A stretch of 42,342 nucleotides of DNA from an uncultured Bacteroides sp. (lineage in GTDB: Bacteria > Bacteroidota > Bacteroidia > Bacteroidales > Bacteroidaceae), in assembly GCA_958477465.1 (NCBI GenBank), contig CAUEFX010000035.1:1-42342 (forward strand), given 5' to 3'. The notes below the pieces were generated by a model, which saw nothing but the letters and a program-made list of their open reading frames with translations, was not told the DNA's origin and did not search any database. This document shows, in pieces, positions 7,897 to 16,486 of this stretch. Within the stretch, counting starts at the first letter, position 1; each line of letters opens with the position of its first letter. Position numbers and translations under genes: made by a program.

Positions 7897-9135
7897 ATGA
7901 ATATTTGTATTTTTAATATGTACAATACCCGTATCCCTATTTTATTGTTCTCTTATATCTGCATTATAATGTTAGGTATATGGTGGGCATCACCTGTTAA
8001 TCCAAAAGTAGACAAGCAGGAAATATGCAGATATGTGCACAACGTACAGTCGGATACTGCGGAATACGCAAAGCTTTTGCAGCGTCTTGCAAATCATAGA
8101 ATTGTTTTACTTGGTGAGCAAACTCATTTTGATGGAGGGACCTTTACTTACAAAGAACGGCTGATGAGAAATCTTTATGAACGCTGTGGGTATGATGTTA
8201 TATTGTACGAAGCAAGTATGTATGATATGTGGTTTGTTGATAAGGAAGTACCTCTTGATCCTTTAAACGGGTTATACTATTTTTGGTGTAACAATCATGA
8301 AAGCCGTTTACTCTGGAAGTTTTATGAAGATTCCCGTAGATCGGAAAGACCCATTGTGCTTGGTGGTTTCGATGTACAATATACCGGAAACATTTCTGAT
8401 TCCCTGCGGTTTAAGCGATTGGAAGCTTATCTGAATACTAAGAGTATTGATATTCGGAAATATACGGATTTTGTTCGGTTGCACTCGCATATCAGATATT
8501 TATTTATGAGTCCAGACATATTGGATTCGTTACAGATCACCCGTCTGCTTTGCGATATCGATCGTATGGCAATGGATGTGAAAAACAGAATGGAGACGGA
8601 TAATTCAATGGATATACTTTATTATAAATATCTTCAAGGCCTGAAAGGGTATCTTGAAGTATGTGGTCGTTATGGGCCGGGGAAAACGTGCAGGATGGAG
8701 TTACGTGATTCGCTGATGGCCGATAATTTTAAGTGGTAGGCTGATACTATATATAAAGATAAAAAAATCATAGTTTGGTGTTCGAACCTTCATGCTTTGT
8801 ATAGCAATGGTAATCTCATTGATTTTAAGCCTTTCGGAAGTTATTTGAAGGAATATTTCGGTAGCGAAGTGATTTCTGTTGTATTCTCTTCTTACTGTAG
8901 GGTAAATCCGGATGGAGGAACATTCCGCAAGTTAAGCCGACAATCGTTGGAATATCAGATTCATTCTTGTGGCATATTGAAGGGCTATCTTGATTTTTCC
9001 AGTTTGGATACGGCTTCATGGCTGAAACATCGGTTTGTCTCCGGAATCAATCAAGGACTCAGTATCGAGGCTGATTGGAGTGAGAAAACGGATCTGCTGA
9101 TTTATATTGATAAAATGACTAAACCTATCTATTGA
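7897..9135 (+). pseudogene. Erythromycin-esterase-like protein interrupted by one in-frame amber codon
   Basis: The frame encodes 412 positions, about the usual size of erythromycin esterase family proteins, with a hydrophobic N-terminal anchor or signal (IPILLFSYICIIMLGIWW). The conserved GEQTHFDGG (the family's GE-x-x-H motif) follows at about residue 72, then ILYEASMYDMW with the expected Glu. A TAG at 8737-8739 splits it: the first part ends MADNFKW, and the second part resumes in the same frame with ADTIYKDKKIIVW and then SNLHALY, which lies where the family has its second His motif. Everything after the TAG is open for 131 codons, so only one base change (for example TTG to TAG) separates it from an intact gene. 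Either it was recently inactivated or it is read through. Homologues act on macrolide esters or unknown substrates, so a role in peptide tailoring or self-protection is conjecture. The ATG at 7918 is an alternative start. Confidence 0.75.
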
Positions 9136-9136
9136 T

Positions 9137-10039
9137 ATGGCAATCATCGAAACTCGGAATTTAAGATTCTGCTTTAAAAAGTAGGAAATATTGCAAAACC
9201 TCTGTTTGTCAGTTCCCGAAGGCTCAATTTATGGATATTTGGGGCTGAACGGCTCAGGGAAAACCACTACCATACGTCTTCTTCTCGGGTTGCTTACCCC
9301 TTTGCAGGGAAAAATACTCTTTCGGGGCAAAGAGTTCCATGAGCATTGTTTGTCGGTATTGAGTGAAGTGGGTGTAATAGTCGGTGCCCCGTCCTATTAT
9401 GCCGATCTGACCGCCCGGGAGAATCTTCAAGGCTTGGACTATATATATCGAATTGGGGAGAACCGTATAAACGAAGTCTTGAATTTGGTAGGACTCGAAA
9501 CTGTGGCAGATAAGAAGGTAAGAAAATTTTCTACCGGAATGAAACAGCGTCTTGCTATAGCCATGGCTATCTTTCATGATCCCGGCATTCTATTTCTGGA
9601 TGAACCCATGAATGGATTGGACCCGGAAGGAGTGCATGAAATCCGGCATTTACTACTTCGTTTGCATCAGAAAGGAAAAACTATTTTCTGTTCAAGCCAT
9701 ATACTTAGTGAAATGGATAAGATCTGTACTCATATTGGTATATTAAAAGATGGGCAACTGAAGTATGAGGGCACACTTGTCGATTTGCTTAGAAAAGTAG
9801 AAAGACGTATATATGTGAAATGTGCAGATGCTGAAGCATTGGGGGCCTTTCTGAAAACACATGGGGTGGCCTTTAGTTTTTACATACCTGTACCTGGAGT
9901 TGTGTCCGTAATTACGGACACAAAACTAACGTTTCAGAATTTGCTGAATTTGTTGACAGCTTCAGGTGTTACGATTGATGCCATTGAAAGTGATGCGTCG
10001 TCTTTGGAATCTGTATTTTTTAAAATAATATCGGTATGA
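9137..10039 (+). pseudogene. ABC transporter ATP-binding protein with an amber codon at position 16
   Basis: This is a BcrA/LanF-type ATPase of the drug- or bacteriocin-export/immunity class. From 9137 the frame reads MAIIETRNLRFCFKK, then TAG at 9182-9184, then EILQNLCLSV. The normal family N-terminus would have Gln there (CAG to TAG is one base). The rest is intact: Walker A GLNGSGKTTT, signature FSTGMKQRLAIA, Walker B ILFLDEPMNGLDPEG and the H-loop FCSSH. Restart at the TTG at 9191 would give a 282-aa protein that lacks the first beta strand and the A-loop region, so its activity is doubtful. The stop overlaps the permease ATG (ATGA), showing they were an operon. This is the second amber lesion in a row. 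Confidence 0.75.
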
Positions 10040-10790
10040 ACCAGTTCTTTTCTTTATTGAAGTTTGAACATTTAAAGAGTAAGCTTAATTTCAGTGTGTG
10101 GCTGTTGTTGCTACTTCCATGGATTTTGGGTCTGTTAAATATGATATATATATTGTATGATGCACGAGAACATGCAGAAGGACTGTTTCTCAACCCATGG
10201 CTATATACAGTGCGATATTTATTTCAGCTATACGCTTTTTTATATCCATTATTAACAGCTATAATGGCTTACTCATTATTCGATTTGGAATATCGGAATT
10301 TGAATTTTCAGCGGTTGTTCGTATTACCGGTTGATAGAATGTGCATATTAGGGGCGAGATTATTATTTATTGTAGAAGTAGTTACCATATCTGTATTGGG
10401 GGCGTATGCTGCATTCTGTTTTTTTCTTTTATCTTATCTTCATTTCTGCCTCAATACGATTTCGGAGACTACGATGCCAGAGAATTGATGGCTGCATTTT
10501 TTGTAAAAATGTATCAAGCTGGGTTAGTGCTTGCTGTTCTTCACTATTCGTTTAGTTGCTTATTCAAACGCTTTTCGGTAGTATTGGGTATTGCTTGCGT
10601 TGGGTTGATGTTTTCTTTGGTGCTGATTCGTTGGGAATACGTGGTGTATTCTCCCTATTATTACCATTATCAGGCATACATCAGCCTGATGAAGGAGCGC
10701 ATTTCGTTTATGGATGGCGGAGGAATTTCTGGAATTTTATATTTTCTTTTAGCCCTATTACTTCTGATTTTTGTGTATAAAAAAATGTAA
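10036..10790 (+). pseudogene. ABC-2 type permease split by a -1 frameshift on a T7 slippery run
   Basis: Joining two frames gives a permease of about 251 aa with six hydrophobic segments, the size of BcrB/LanE-type bacteriocin-immunity permeases. The first frame (10036-10488) contains three segments (WLLLLLPWILGLLN; LYAFLYPLLTAIMAY; VEVVTISVLGAYAAFCFF), then runs off into non-membrane residues ending TMPEN. The -1 frame takes over at the T run 10419-10425 and continues FILSSFLPQYDFGDYD, then three more segments ending LLLLIFVYKKM at 10790. The run is T-TTT-TTT in the zero frame, exactly the X-XXY-YYZ pattern used for programmed -1 frameshifting. It can therefore be a one-base deletion in T8, a homopolymer sequencing error, or true recoding. 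The partner of the upstream ATPase. Confidence 0.72.
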
Positions 10791-11082
10791 TCTATAGAAA
10801 CTTGTATTGATGGAAGTAATAATGAAACCGGATTATTAAATGGGAATACAGGTTTTGCATCTGTATTAATTCATAATGCTTCGTTGTCTGATGGCTCTAT
10901 CATGTATTTCGTATCTACATAGACATTTAATTATGCACTAATGTTTGTCAATGCAAGGATGCTGCCAAATAATACCTATTGTTTTTTACCACTTTTTTAT
11001 GTTGTTAATCTCAATTGTGCATTATGTTCCATCGTAAGAAATACAAACGGGGCTGTTCCAGAAATGTTTTGTATAAAAAGAA
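10791..11082. other. Intergenic stretch after the permease, nothing recognised
   Basis: AT-rich sequence with stops in all frames. A 51-codon frame at 10941-11096 (starting MFVNARMLPNN) has no recognisable features and runs into the left arm of the following inverted repeat, so I do not call it a gene. No further double-glycine leader is visible. Confidence 0.4.
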
Positions 11083-11182
11083 GAGGGTGTGTCTGAATGC
11101 CCTTTTCAAAGAATTCACCTCTGCTACAAACATTTGTGGAAGGGGTGATTTCTAAGTCTTGCTCATTTTGACATACCCTCTC
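11083..11182. repeat. 100-bp imperfect inverted repeat, bidirectional terminator or MITE remnant
   Basis: GAGGGTGTGTC (11083-11093) pairs with GACATACCCTC (11170-11180) with one mismatch. Between them lies a further dyad around ACAAACATTTGT. T-runs follow on the plus strand (TCTTTTTT to 11188). It sits between a plus-strand operon and a minus-strand gene, so a two-way terminator is the simple reading. The long nested shape would also fit a small non-autonomous element. Confidence 0.5.
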
Positions 11183-11216
11183 TTTTTTAAAAAGATAGGG
11201 GCGTTTTTTGTATTTT

Positions 11217-11246
11217 GTTAAGAAAAAATCTAAAATATTTCTTAAC
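11217..11246 (-). terminator. Hairpin downstream of the LRR gene
   Basis: GTTAAGAAA (11217-11225) and TTTCTTAAC (11238-11246) form a perfect 9-bp stem, 22 bp beyond the stop of the minus-strand LRR gene. The stem is AT-rich and no strong T-run follows on the minus strand, so this is a weak terminator candidate. Confidence 0.35.
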
Positions 11247-11267
11247 GACTTGACATATAAGTGCGTT

Positions 11268-13766
11268 TTATAAAACGACTACTTTGTGAGCTTTACCATT
11301 AATGAGTATAATATAATTATTACCGGCCAATTCGAATGTCATAGTATCATTGTTTGCTTTTGTATCTATAACTTTCTCTCCACTGATGGTATAAACTTGG
11401 ATATTATCAGCTATTTGTAAGCCTCCTATATATACTTTACCTATTTGAGTTGTTATAATAATATCGTCTTGTGAACCGTTTTGAACTCCCGTTTCTTTTA
11501 GGATTGTTATGGGGGTAGTTTTAAATACATTGACTCCTGAGAATTTCGGGAAAGCATCACTTGTCATTTCACAGTAAACTGGTTGGGTTTGCAGGGTAAG
11601 GAAAGTGAATTTACCATTATTTTCTGTATAATCCTTACCTGCTTCTAAGGTTTTTTCATTATCGGCAGTCTTCCATATATATGCAGTCTTTTGTTCTTTG
11701 TCAGTAACACCTTTGACATTATTCTGTACAGATAAATCCAACTCTTGATTTGTAGTAATTTCTTCTGCAACGGTTAGTGCTTCTTGTGGAGCATAGGTAT
11801 AGCCGCTTATTGCAATCGCCGGTAATGTAGCAAATGTCAGTTTGTTTTTACTGCAATTCAAAGTTTTTCCGATGGTTCCGACTTTTATTTCTGAGATTTG
11901 ATTTCCCATGCAGAATAGATATCTCAGTGCAGTACACGGGGTGACATCTATGCTTGTTAACCGGTTATTGTTGACTGATATATAATCTAATTTGACATTG
12001 TTGGAAAAATCAATGCTCTCCAGTTGGTTGTTTAAACAGTATAATTGTTTAAGCAGTACATTTTTTGAGATGTCCAGTGTCTTTAATTTGTTGTTATTAC
12101 AGTAAAGCGTTTCCAATACGGTACATTTTGATATATCAAGATTCTCTGTTTCAATATCATTACAATTCAGATATGTCAATGCTGTATTGCTGGATAAATC
12201 AATAGATTTGAGCGGATTGGTATGGCAATAAAGCTTTTGTAATTTTGTGTTTTTACTAAGATCGAGCACAGACAGCTTGTTGGTGTTTACATACAGCTCG
12301 GTTAATTCGGTAGCTTTGGTTACATCTACAGCAGTGGCTTGTGCTCCGCCCACTTTGGATGTACATCCGAAATACACAATGTTTTCGCCATATACCTTGA
12401 TTGTTCCTTCTCCTTTAGGGGTACCTGTTATTTCCGTAGAATTAGCATAAGGATCGGGTGTTTGTATAGCTTCAGTCTCTACAAGTACTCCGTCTCCCCA
12501 ATCGATGGATAATTGGGTGTTCGGAGTGCTGACTTTAAATTCAAGTGTACGTTCAGCGACGTTGTTTACTTCTACATTAAGTGTGATTGCAAGTTCGTCT
12601 TTTATGTCTGCAATTTTTATAGGAGTTGTTTTAAATACATTGGCTCCTGAAAATTTAGGGAAAGCTCCACTTGTCATTTCGCAATATACCGGCTGGCTTT
12701 GTGAGGTTAGGAATGCGAATTTACCGTCATTTTCGGTATAATCTTTTCCGGCTTCTAAAGTCTTTTCATTATCGACCGTTTTCCAAGTGTATGTCGTTTT
12801 TTGTTCTTTGTCGGTAACGCCTTTGATGTTATTTTGTGTGGATAAGTCTAATTCCTTGTTTGTATATATCTTATCTCCAATAGCCAATGTCTCTTGCGGA
12901 GCATAGGTATAACCGCTTATTGCAATCTCCGGTAATGTAGCAAATGTCAGTTTGTTTTTACTGCAATTCAAAGTTTTTCCGATGGTTCCGACTTTTATTT
13001 CTGAGATTTGATTTCCCATGCAGAATAGATATCTCAGTGCAGTACACGGGGTGACATCTATGCTTGTTAACCGGTTATTGTTGACTGATATATAATCTAA
13101 TTTGACATTGTTGGAAAAATCAATGCTCTCCAGTTGGTTGTTTAAACAGTATAATTGTTTAAGCAGTACATTTTTTGAGATGTCCAGTGTCTTTAATTTG
13201 TTGTTATTACAGTAAAGCGTTTCCAATACGGTACATTTTGATATATCAAGATTCTCTGTTTCAATATCATTACAATTCAGATATGTCAATGCTGTATTGC
13301 TGGATAAATCAATAGATTTGAGCGGATTGGTATGGCAATAAAGCTTTTGTAATTTTGTGTTTTTACTAAGATCGAGCACAGACAGCTTGTTGGTGTTTAC
13401 ATACAGCTCGGTTAATTCGGTAGCTTTGGTTACATCTACAGCAGTGGCTTGTGCTCCGCCCACTTTGGATGTACATCCGAAATACACAATGTTTTCGCCA
13501 TATACCTTGATTGTTCCTTCTCCTTTAGGGGTACCTGTTATTTCCGTAGAATTAGCATAAGGATCAGGTGTTTGTATAGCTTCAGTCTCTACAAGTACTC
13601 CGTCTCCCCAATCGATAGATAGCTTGGTATTTGGGGTACTAACTTCAAATTCGAGCGTACGTTCTGTTTCATTCACCTCAACATTCAGTACAATTGCAGG
13701 TTCGTTTTCTGCATTCACAATCGTTGCGATGCAAAATAATAATAAAAATAGTAATTTTCTTCCCAT
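11268..13766 (-). CDS. Secreted leucine-rich-repeat protein with internal tandem duplication
   Basis: The 832-aa product has a signal peptide (MGRKLLFLLLFCIATIVNA) and two copies of one module. Each module starts with a beta-domain containing LSIDWGDGVLVETEA, continues with about six BspA/internalin-like repeats of the type LxxLYCxNNxLxxLDISKN, and ends with a segment including VTDKEQKT and ENDGKFAFL. Repeat 1 is about residues 23-393 and repeat 2 about 393-753. The last roughly 70 residues (GVQNG through NGKAHKVVVL) form a small beta-domain resembling type IX sorting/DUF6383-like tails. LRR proteins of this kind usually mediate binding at the cell surface; the ligand is unknown. It lies divergent from the SusCD locus, with its own promoter. 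An alternative to tandem duplication by mutation is assembly collapse/expansion, but the flanks of the repeats differ, so both copies are real. Confidence 0.85.
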   Translation of the reverse strand: MGRKLLFLLLFCIATIVNAENEPAIVLNVEVNETERTLEFEVSTPNTKLSIDWGDGVLVETEAIQTPDPYANSTEITGTPKGEGTIKVYGENIVYFGCTSKVGGAQATAVDVTKATELTELYVNTNKLSVLDLSKNTKLQKLYCHTNPLKSIDLSSNTALTYLNCNDIETENLDISKCTVLETLYCNNNKLKTLDISKNVLLKQLYCLNNQLESIDFSNNVKLDYISVNNNRLTSIDVTPCTALRYLFCMGNQISEIKVGTIGKTLNCSKNKLTFATLPEIAISGYTYAPQETLAIGDKIYTNKELDLSTQNNIKGVTDKEQKTTYTWKTVDNEKTLEAGKDYTENDGKFAFLTSQSQPVYCEMTSGAFPKFSGANVFKTTPIKIADIKDELAITLNVEVNNVAERTLEFKVSTPNTQLSIDWGDGVLVETEAIQTPDPYANSTEITGTPKGEGTIKVYGENIVYFGCTSKVGGAQATAVDVTKATELTELYVNTNKLSVLDLSKNTKLQKLYCHTNPLKSIDLSSNTALTYLNCNDIETENLDISKCTVLETLYCNNNKLKTLDISKNVLLKQLYCLNNQLESIDFSNNVKLDYISVNNNRLTSIDVTPCTALRYLFCMGNQISEIKVGTIGKTLNCSKNKLTFATLPAIAISGYTYAPQEALTVAEEITTNQELDLSVQNNVKGVTDKEQKTAYIWKTADNEKTLEAGKDYTENNGKFTFLTLQTQPVYCEMTSDAFPKFSGVNVFKTTPITILKETGVQNGSQDDIIITTQIGKVYIGGLQIADNIQVYTISGEKVIDTKANNDTMTFELAGNNYIILINGKAHKVVVL
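11510..12590 (-). repeat. LRR module repeat, C-terminal copy
   Basis: Homologous to 12620-13700 at an offset of exactly 1110 bp. Positions 11819-12455 (637 bp) are identical base for base to 12929-13565. The sequence to the left of that core differs at many positions, and from 12507 rightward it again diverges quickly. Confidence 0.9.
12620..13700 (-). repeat. LRR module repeat, N-terminal copy
   Basis: Partner of the repeat at 11510-12590. The first bases differing at the edges of the identical core are T12928 (G in the other copy, 11818, changing Glu to Ala) and A13566 (G in the other copy at 12456, silent in a Pro codon). Confidence 0.9.
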
Positions 13767-13791
13767 AATAATTATTAATTAATTAGTTTTG

Positions 13792-13799
13792 CAAAACTA
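13792..13799 (-). promoter_or_regulatory. Promoter -7 box of the LRR gene
   Basis: On the minus strand this reads TAGTTTTG, matching TAnnTTTG, 25 nt upstream of the ATG at 13766. No clear -33 box is visible. Confidence 0.5.
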
Positions 13800-13903
13800 T
13801 AGAAAAAAAATAAAATAGTGTAATTATCGTTGTTTTTTATTGGAAAAAAGATATATGAGTGTGAGTTAACTATTAGAAAAAGATAAAAAAATACATGTAT
13901 TGC

Positions 13904-16474
13904 ATGAAAAAGATAATACTACTGTCTTTCTTGTTTCTTTTTGTTAGTGAGGGTGTCTATGCGATAACCGGAAAAAAGAATAAAAAGAAGGTAACTAACC
14001 TTATTGAACTGAAAAAAGATTCGGTGAATGCTGACTATAAAAAAGTCACTAAGGATGCTGTTTGTAAGAAAGGATTTTTTACTACTTTTTTGAGTAAAAA
14101 AGAAAATAATTTGTATTTTGAAATTCCGGATTCTGCCTTTTTGCATACTTATCTATTGACGAATCGTATTGCAGAAACAAGTAATACACATGACTATGTG
14201 GCAGGGCAAATGGCGACCAATCCATTGATGATTCGTTTCAGCAAAGATGGGCAAAAAGTATATATGCATTTGGTACAAAGTAGTAATATGGTAGATCGGA
14301 ATGATCCTATTGCATCTGCTTTTGATAAAAATTTTGTAGATCCGGTATTGAAAGGTTTTAAGATTGTAGCTCGTAACCAAGGTAATGTTGTTATAGATGT
14401 GACTTCCTTTTTTGGAGGAAATGAAAAATGTATCAGTCCTATTAAGCAGGAGAGTCCTTTAGCCAAATTATTTGGTGGAGGAAATTCATTAAAAGGGACT
14501 TTTGCAGCAGATGCATCCAATATTCTGAGCGTAAAAACATTTCCTAATAACATAGAGATAAAAAGTTTGTTGTCGTTTACCACTACTCCTTTGAATCAAC
14601 CTTATTCGGTTACGGTACATCGCTCGTTGTTTGTTTTGCCTGATACATTGATGGCTATGCGATTACAGGACAATAGAGTGGGATATTTTAGTTCGGATAA
14701 AAGCTTATATACATCCTCTAAAGATAAGATTATTCCTCAAACTTTTATTCATCGTTGGAGGATAGAACCCCAAAAACAAGATTTAGAACGCTATTTTAAG
14801 GGGGAGTTGGTGGAACCGATGAAACCGATCGTTTTTTATGTGGATACAGCTTTCCCGGAGAAATGGCGTACTGTTGTAAAACAGGGAATTGAAGACTGGA
14901 ATGTGGCTTTTGAAGCTGCTGGATTTAAAAATGTTGTGAAAGCACAGGATTATCCGAGTGATAATCCAGATTTTGATCCGGATGATATGCGCTATAGTTG
15001 TGTGAAATATGCTGCCACTTCTATTGCCAATGCAATGGGACCGATTCATGTTGATCCGCGTACAGGGGAAATACTGACTGCAGACGTAATATGGTATCAT
15101 AATGTTATTTCTTTATTGCATAATTGGCGTTTTGTGCAGACTGCAGCTGTTGATGAACGTGTACGTAAAGCGGTATTTGATGACGATGTGATGCAGGAGG
15201 CTATTCGCTATGCAGCAGCTCATGAAATAGGACATACGTTGGGGTTGATGCATAATATGGGAGCTAGCTATTCTTTTCCTGTAGATTCTTTACGCAGTCC
15301 GAGTTTTACACAAAAGTATGGAACTACTCCAAGTATTATGGATTATGCAAGAAATAATTATATTGCTCAACCGGGAGATATAGAGAAGGGGGTAAAATTG
15401 ACTCCTCCGAATTTAGGTGTATATGATATATATGCTATTGATTGGGGATATCGTCTTATTCCGGGAGTGGATACTCCTGAGGAGGAAAAGCCGGTACTTG
15501 ATGCTTGGATTGAGAAAAAGAAATCTGATCCGATGTATGAATTCGGAGCACAACAAGTTTTTGGTACAGTTGATCCGACTGACCAATCAGAGGATTTGGG
15601 AGATGATCATTTGAAAGCCGGAGACTTGGCTATTCGGAATTTGAAAGTTATAATGAAGAATTTGGAAATGTGGACTCTTGATGAGGGAGCACGCTATGAT
15701 GAGGTAGAAAATATGTATGTTGAAGTTGTAAGGCAATACACGCGGCATCTGTCTCATGTAATGCCTTATATTGGTGGCATTCGTTTTCAGGAAGTTCGTC
15801 AGGGTGAAGATTCATCAGCGAAAAATTATATAGATAAGGCTACACAGAAAAAAGCGATGTTATGGTTACTGAACCAGGCTCGTACTTATAACGAATGGCT
15901 TACTCCGAAGGATTTGATTGTTAAGTTGGATGTAAATATGAATGTGAATGATAAGTTACAGTCGTCAGTAGTAGGGGCTTTATTGAATTCTTCTGCATTA
16001 TATCGTATAAGTGAGGGGGGACAAATAGACTCAAAAGCGAATTATACATTAAATTCTTATTTGGATGATGTTTTCTCTGAAATGTTTAAACCTACTTATC
16101 AAGGAATTGAATTGTCTGCTTCCGATATGAATATTCAATCGGCGGCAGTCGGATTGATGATCAATTATACAGGTTTGAACAAAACTGCTGAGAAGAAGAC
16201 TGCTACTGCTCTCGCTGATTATGAAGACGTTTTATGTCAAGTATGTGAACCGTCTCTTCCATGTGGCTATAGCCATACACATGGTGACTCATTTACTCGG
16301 ATCAATTTTGGTTTGCCTACACTTTCTAAAGAACGTTTGGCGGCGGTTATGGTCGGACGTTTAAATAAAATAGCGCAATTATATAAGAGTCGTAGAGTTA
16401 CTTCTACCGGTGATACTCGTGATTTTTATGATTATCAGTTGTTGCTGATAGAACGTGTGATGAAGGATAATTAA
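13904..16474 (+). CDS. DUF5117/DUF5118-type zinc-dependent metalloprotease (metzincin)
   Basis: The 856-aa product has a signal peptide (MKKIILLSFLFLFVSEGVYA) and a metzincin zinc site, HEIGHTLGLMH at residues 440-450 (three His ligands), preceded by a typical DUF5117 region. The N-terminal part (from about residue 25 to 200) fits DUF5118. An upstream in-frame ATG at 13895 would add only three residues, so I start at 13904, which gives the better signal peptide. It is the first gene of a tight operon; SusC begins 12 bp after its stop. A secreted protease ahead of a SusCD pair suggests that the locus feeds on proteins or peptides; the protease would cut them at the surface or in the periplasm. 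Substrate unknown. Confidence 0.87.
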   Translation: MKKIILLSFLFLFVSEGVYAITGKKNKKKVTNLIELKKDSVNADYKKVTKDAVCKKGFFTTFLSKKENNLYFEIPDSAFLHTYLLTNRIAETSNTHDYVAGQMATNPLMIRFSKDGQKVYMHLVQSSNMVDRNDPIASAFDKNFVDPVLKGFKIVARNQGNVVIDVTSFFGGNEKCISPIKQESPLAKLFGGGNSLKGTFAADASNILSVKTFPNNIEIKSLLSFTTTPLNQPYSVTVHRSLFVLPDTLMAMRLQDNRVGYFSSDKSLYTSSKDKIIPQTFIHRWRIEPQKQDLERYFKGELVEPMKPIVFYVDTAFPEKWRTVVKQGIEDWNVAFEAAGFKNVVKAQDYPSDNPDFDPDDMRYSCVKYAATSIANAMGPIHVDPRTGEILTADVIWYHNVISLLHNWRFVQTAAVDERVRKAVFDDDVMQEAIRYAAAHEIGHTLGLMHNMGASYSFPVDSLRSPSFTQKYGTTPSIMDYARNNYIAQPGDIEKGVKLTPPNLGVYDIYAIDWGYRLIPGVDTPEEEKPVLDAWIEKKKSDPMYEFGAQQVFGTVDPTDQSEDLGDDHLKAGDLAIRNLKVIMKNLEMWTLDEGARYDEVENMYVEVVRQYTRHLSHVMPYIGGIRFQEVRQGEDSSAKNYIDKATQKKAMLWLLNQARTYNEWLTPKDLIVKLDVNMNVNDKLQSSVVGALLNSSALYRISEGGQIDSKANYTLNSYLDDVFSEMFKPTYQGIELSASDMNIQSAAVGLMINYTGLNKTAEKKTATALADYEDVLCQVCEPSLPCGYSHTHGDSFTRINFGLPTLSKERLAAVMVGRLNKIAQLYKSRRVTSTGDTRDFYDYQLLLIERVMKDN

Positions 16475-16486
16475 TGGATAATTTAT

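Noticed and set aside
5814..9184. General reassignment of UAG to an amino acid in this genome
   Set aside because: Precursor A and the DUF4932 peptidase end in TAG at sensible family lengths, so UAG acts as a normal stop here.
10941..11096. A 51-codon ORF that could be a third small peptide
   Set aside because: No double-glycine, no ribosome binding site, odd composition, and its 3' end lies in the arm of the inverted repeat.
11264..11277. Perfect palindrome CGTTTTATAAAACG over the LRR stop codon as a binding site
   Set aside because: It lies at the end of the gene, is AT-rich and mostly coding; no reason to think a protein binds there.
13357..13560. Identical 67-codon plus-strand frames at 12247-12450 and 13357-13560
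   Set aside because: They are antisense shadows of the duplicated LRR module, not a repeated gene.
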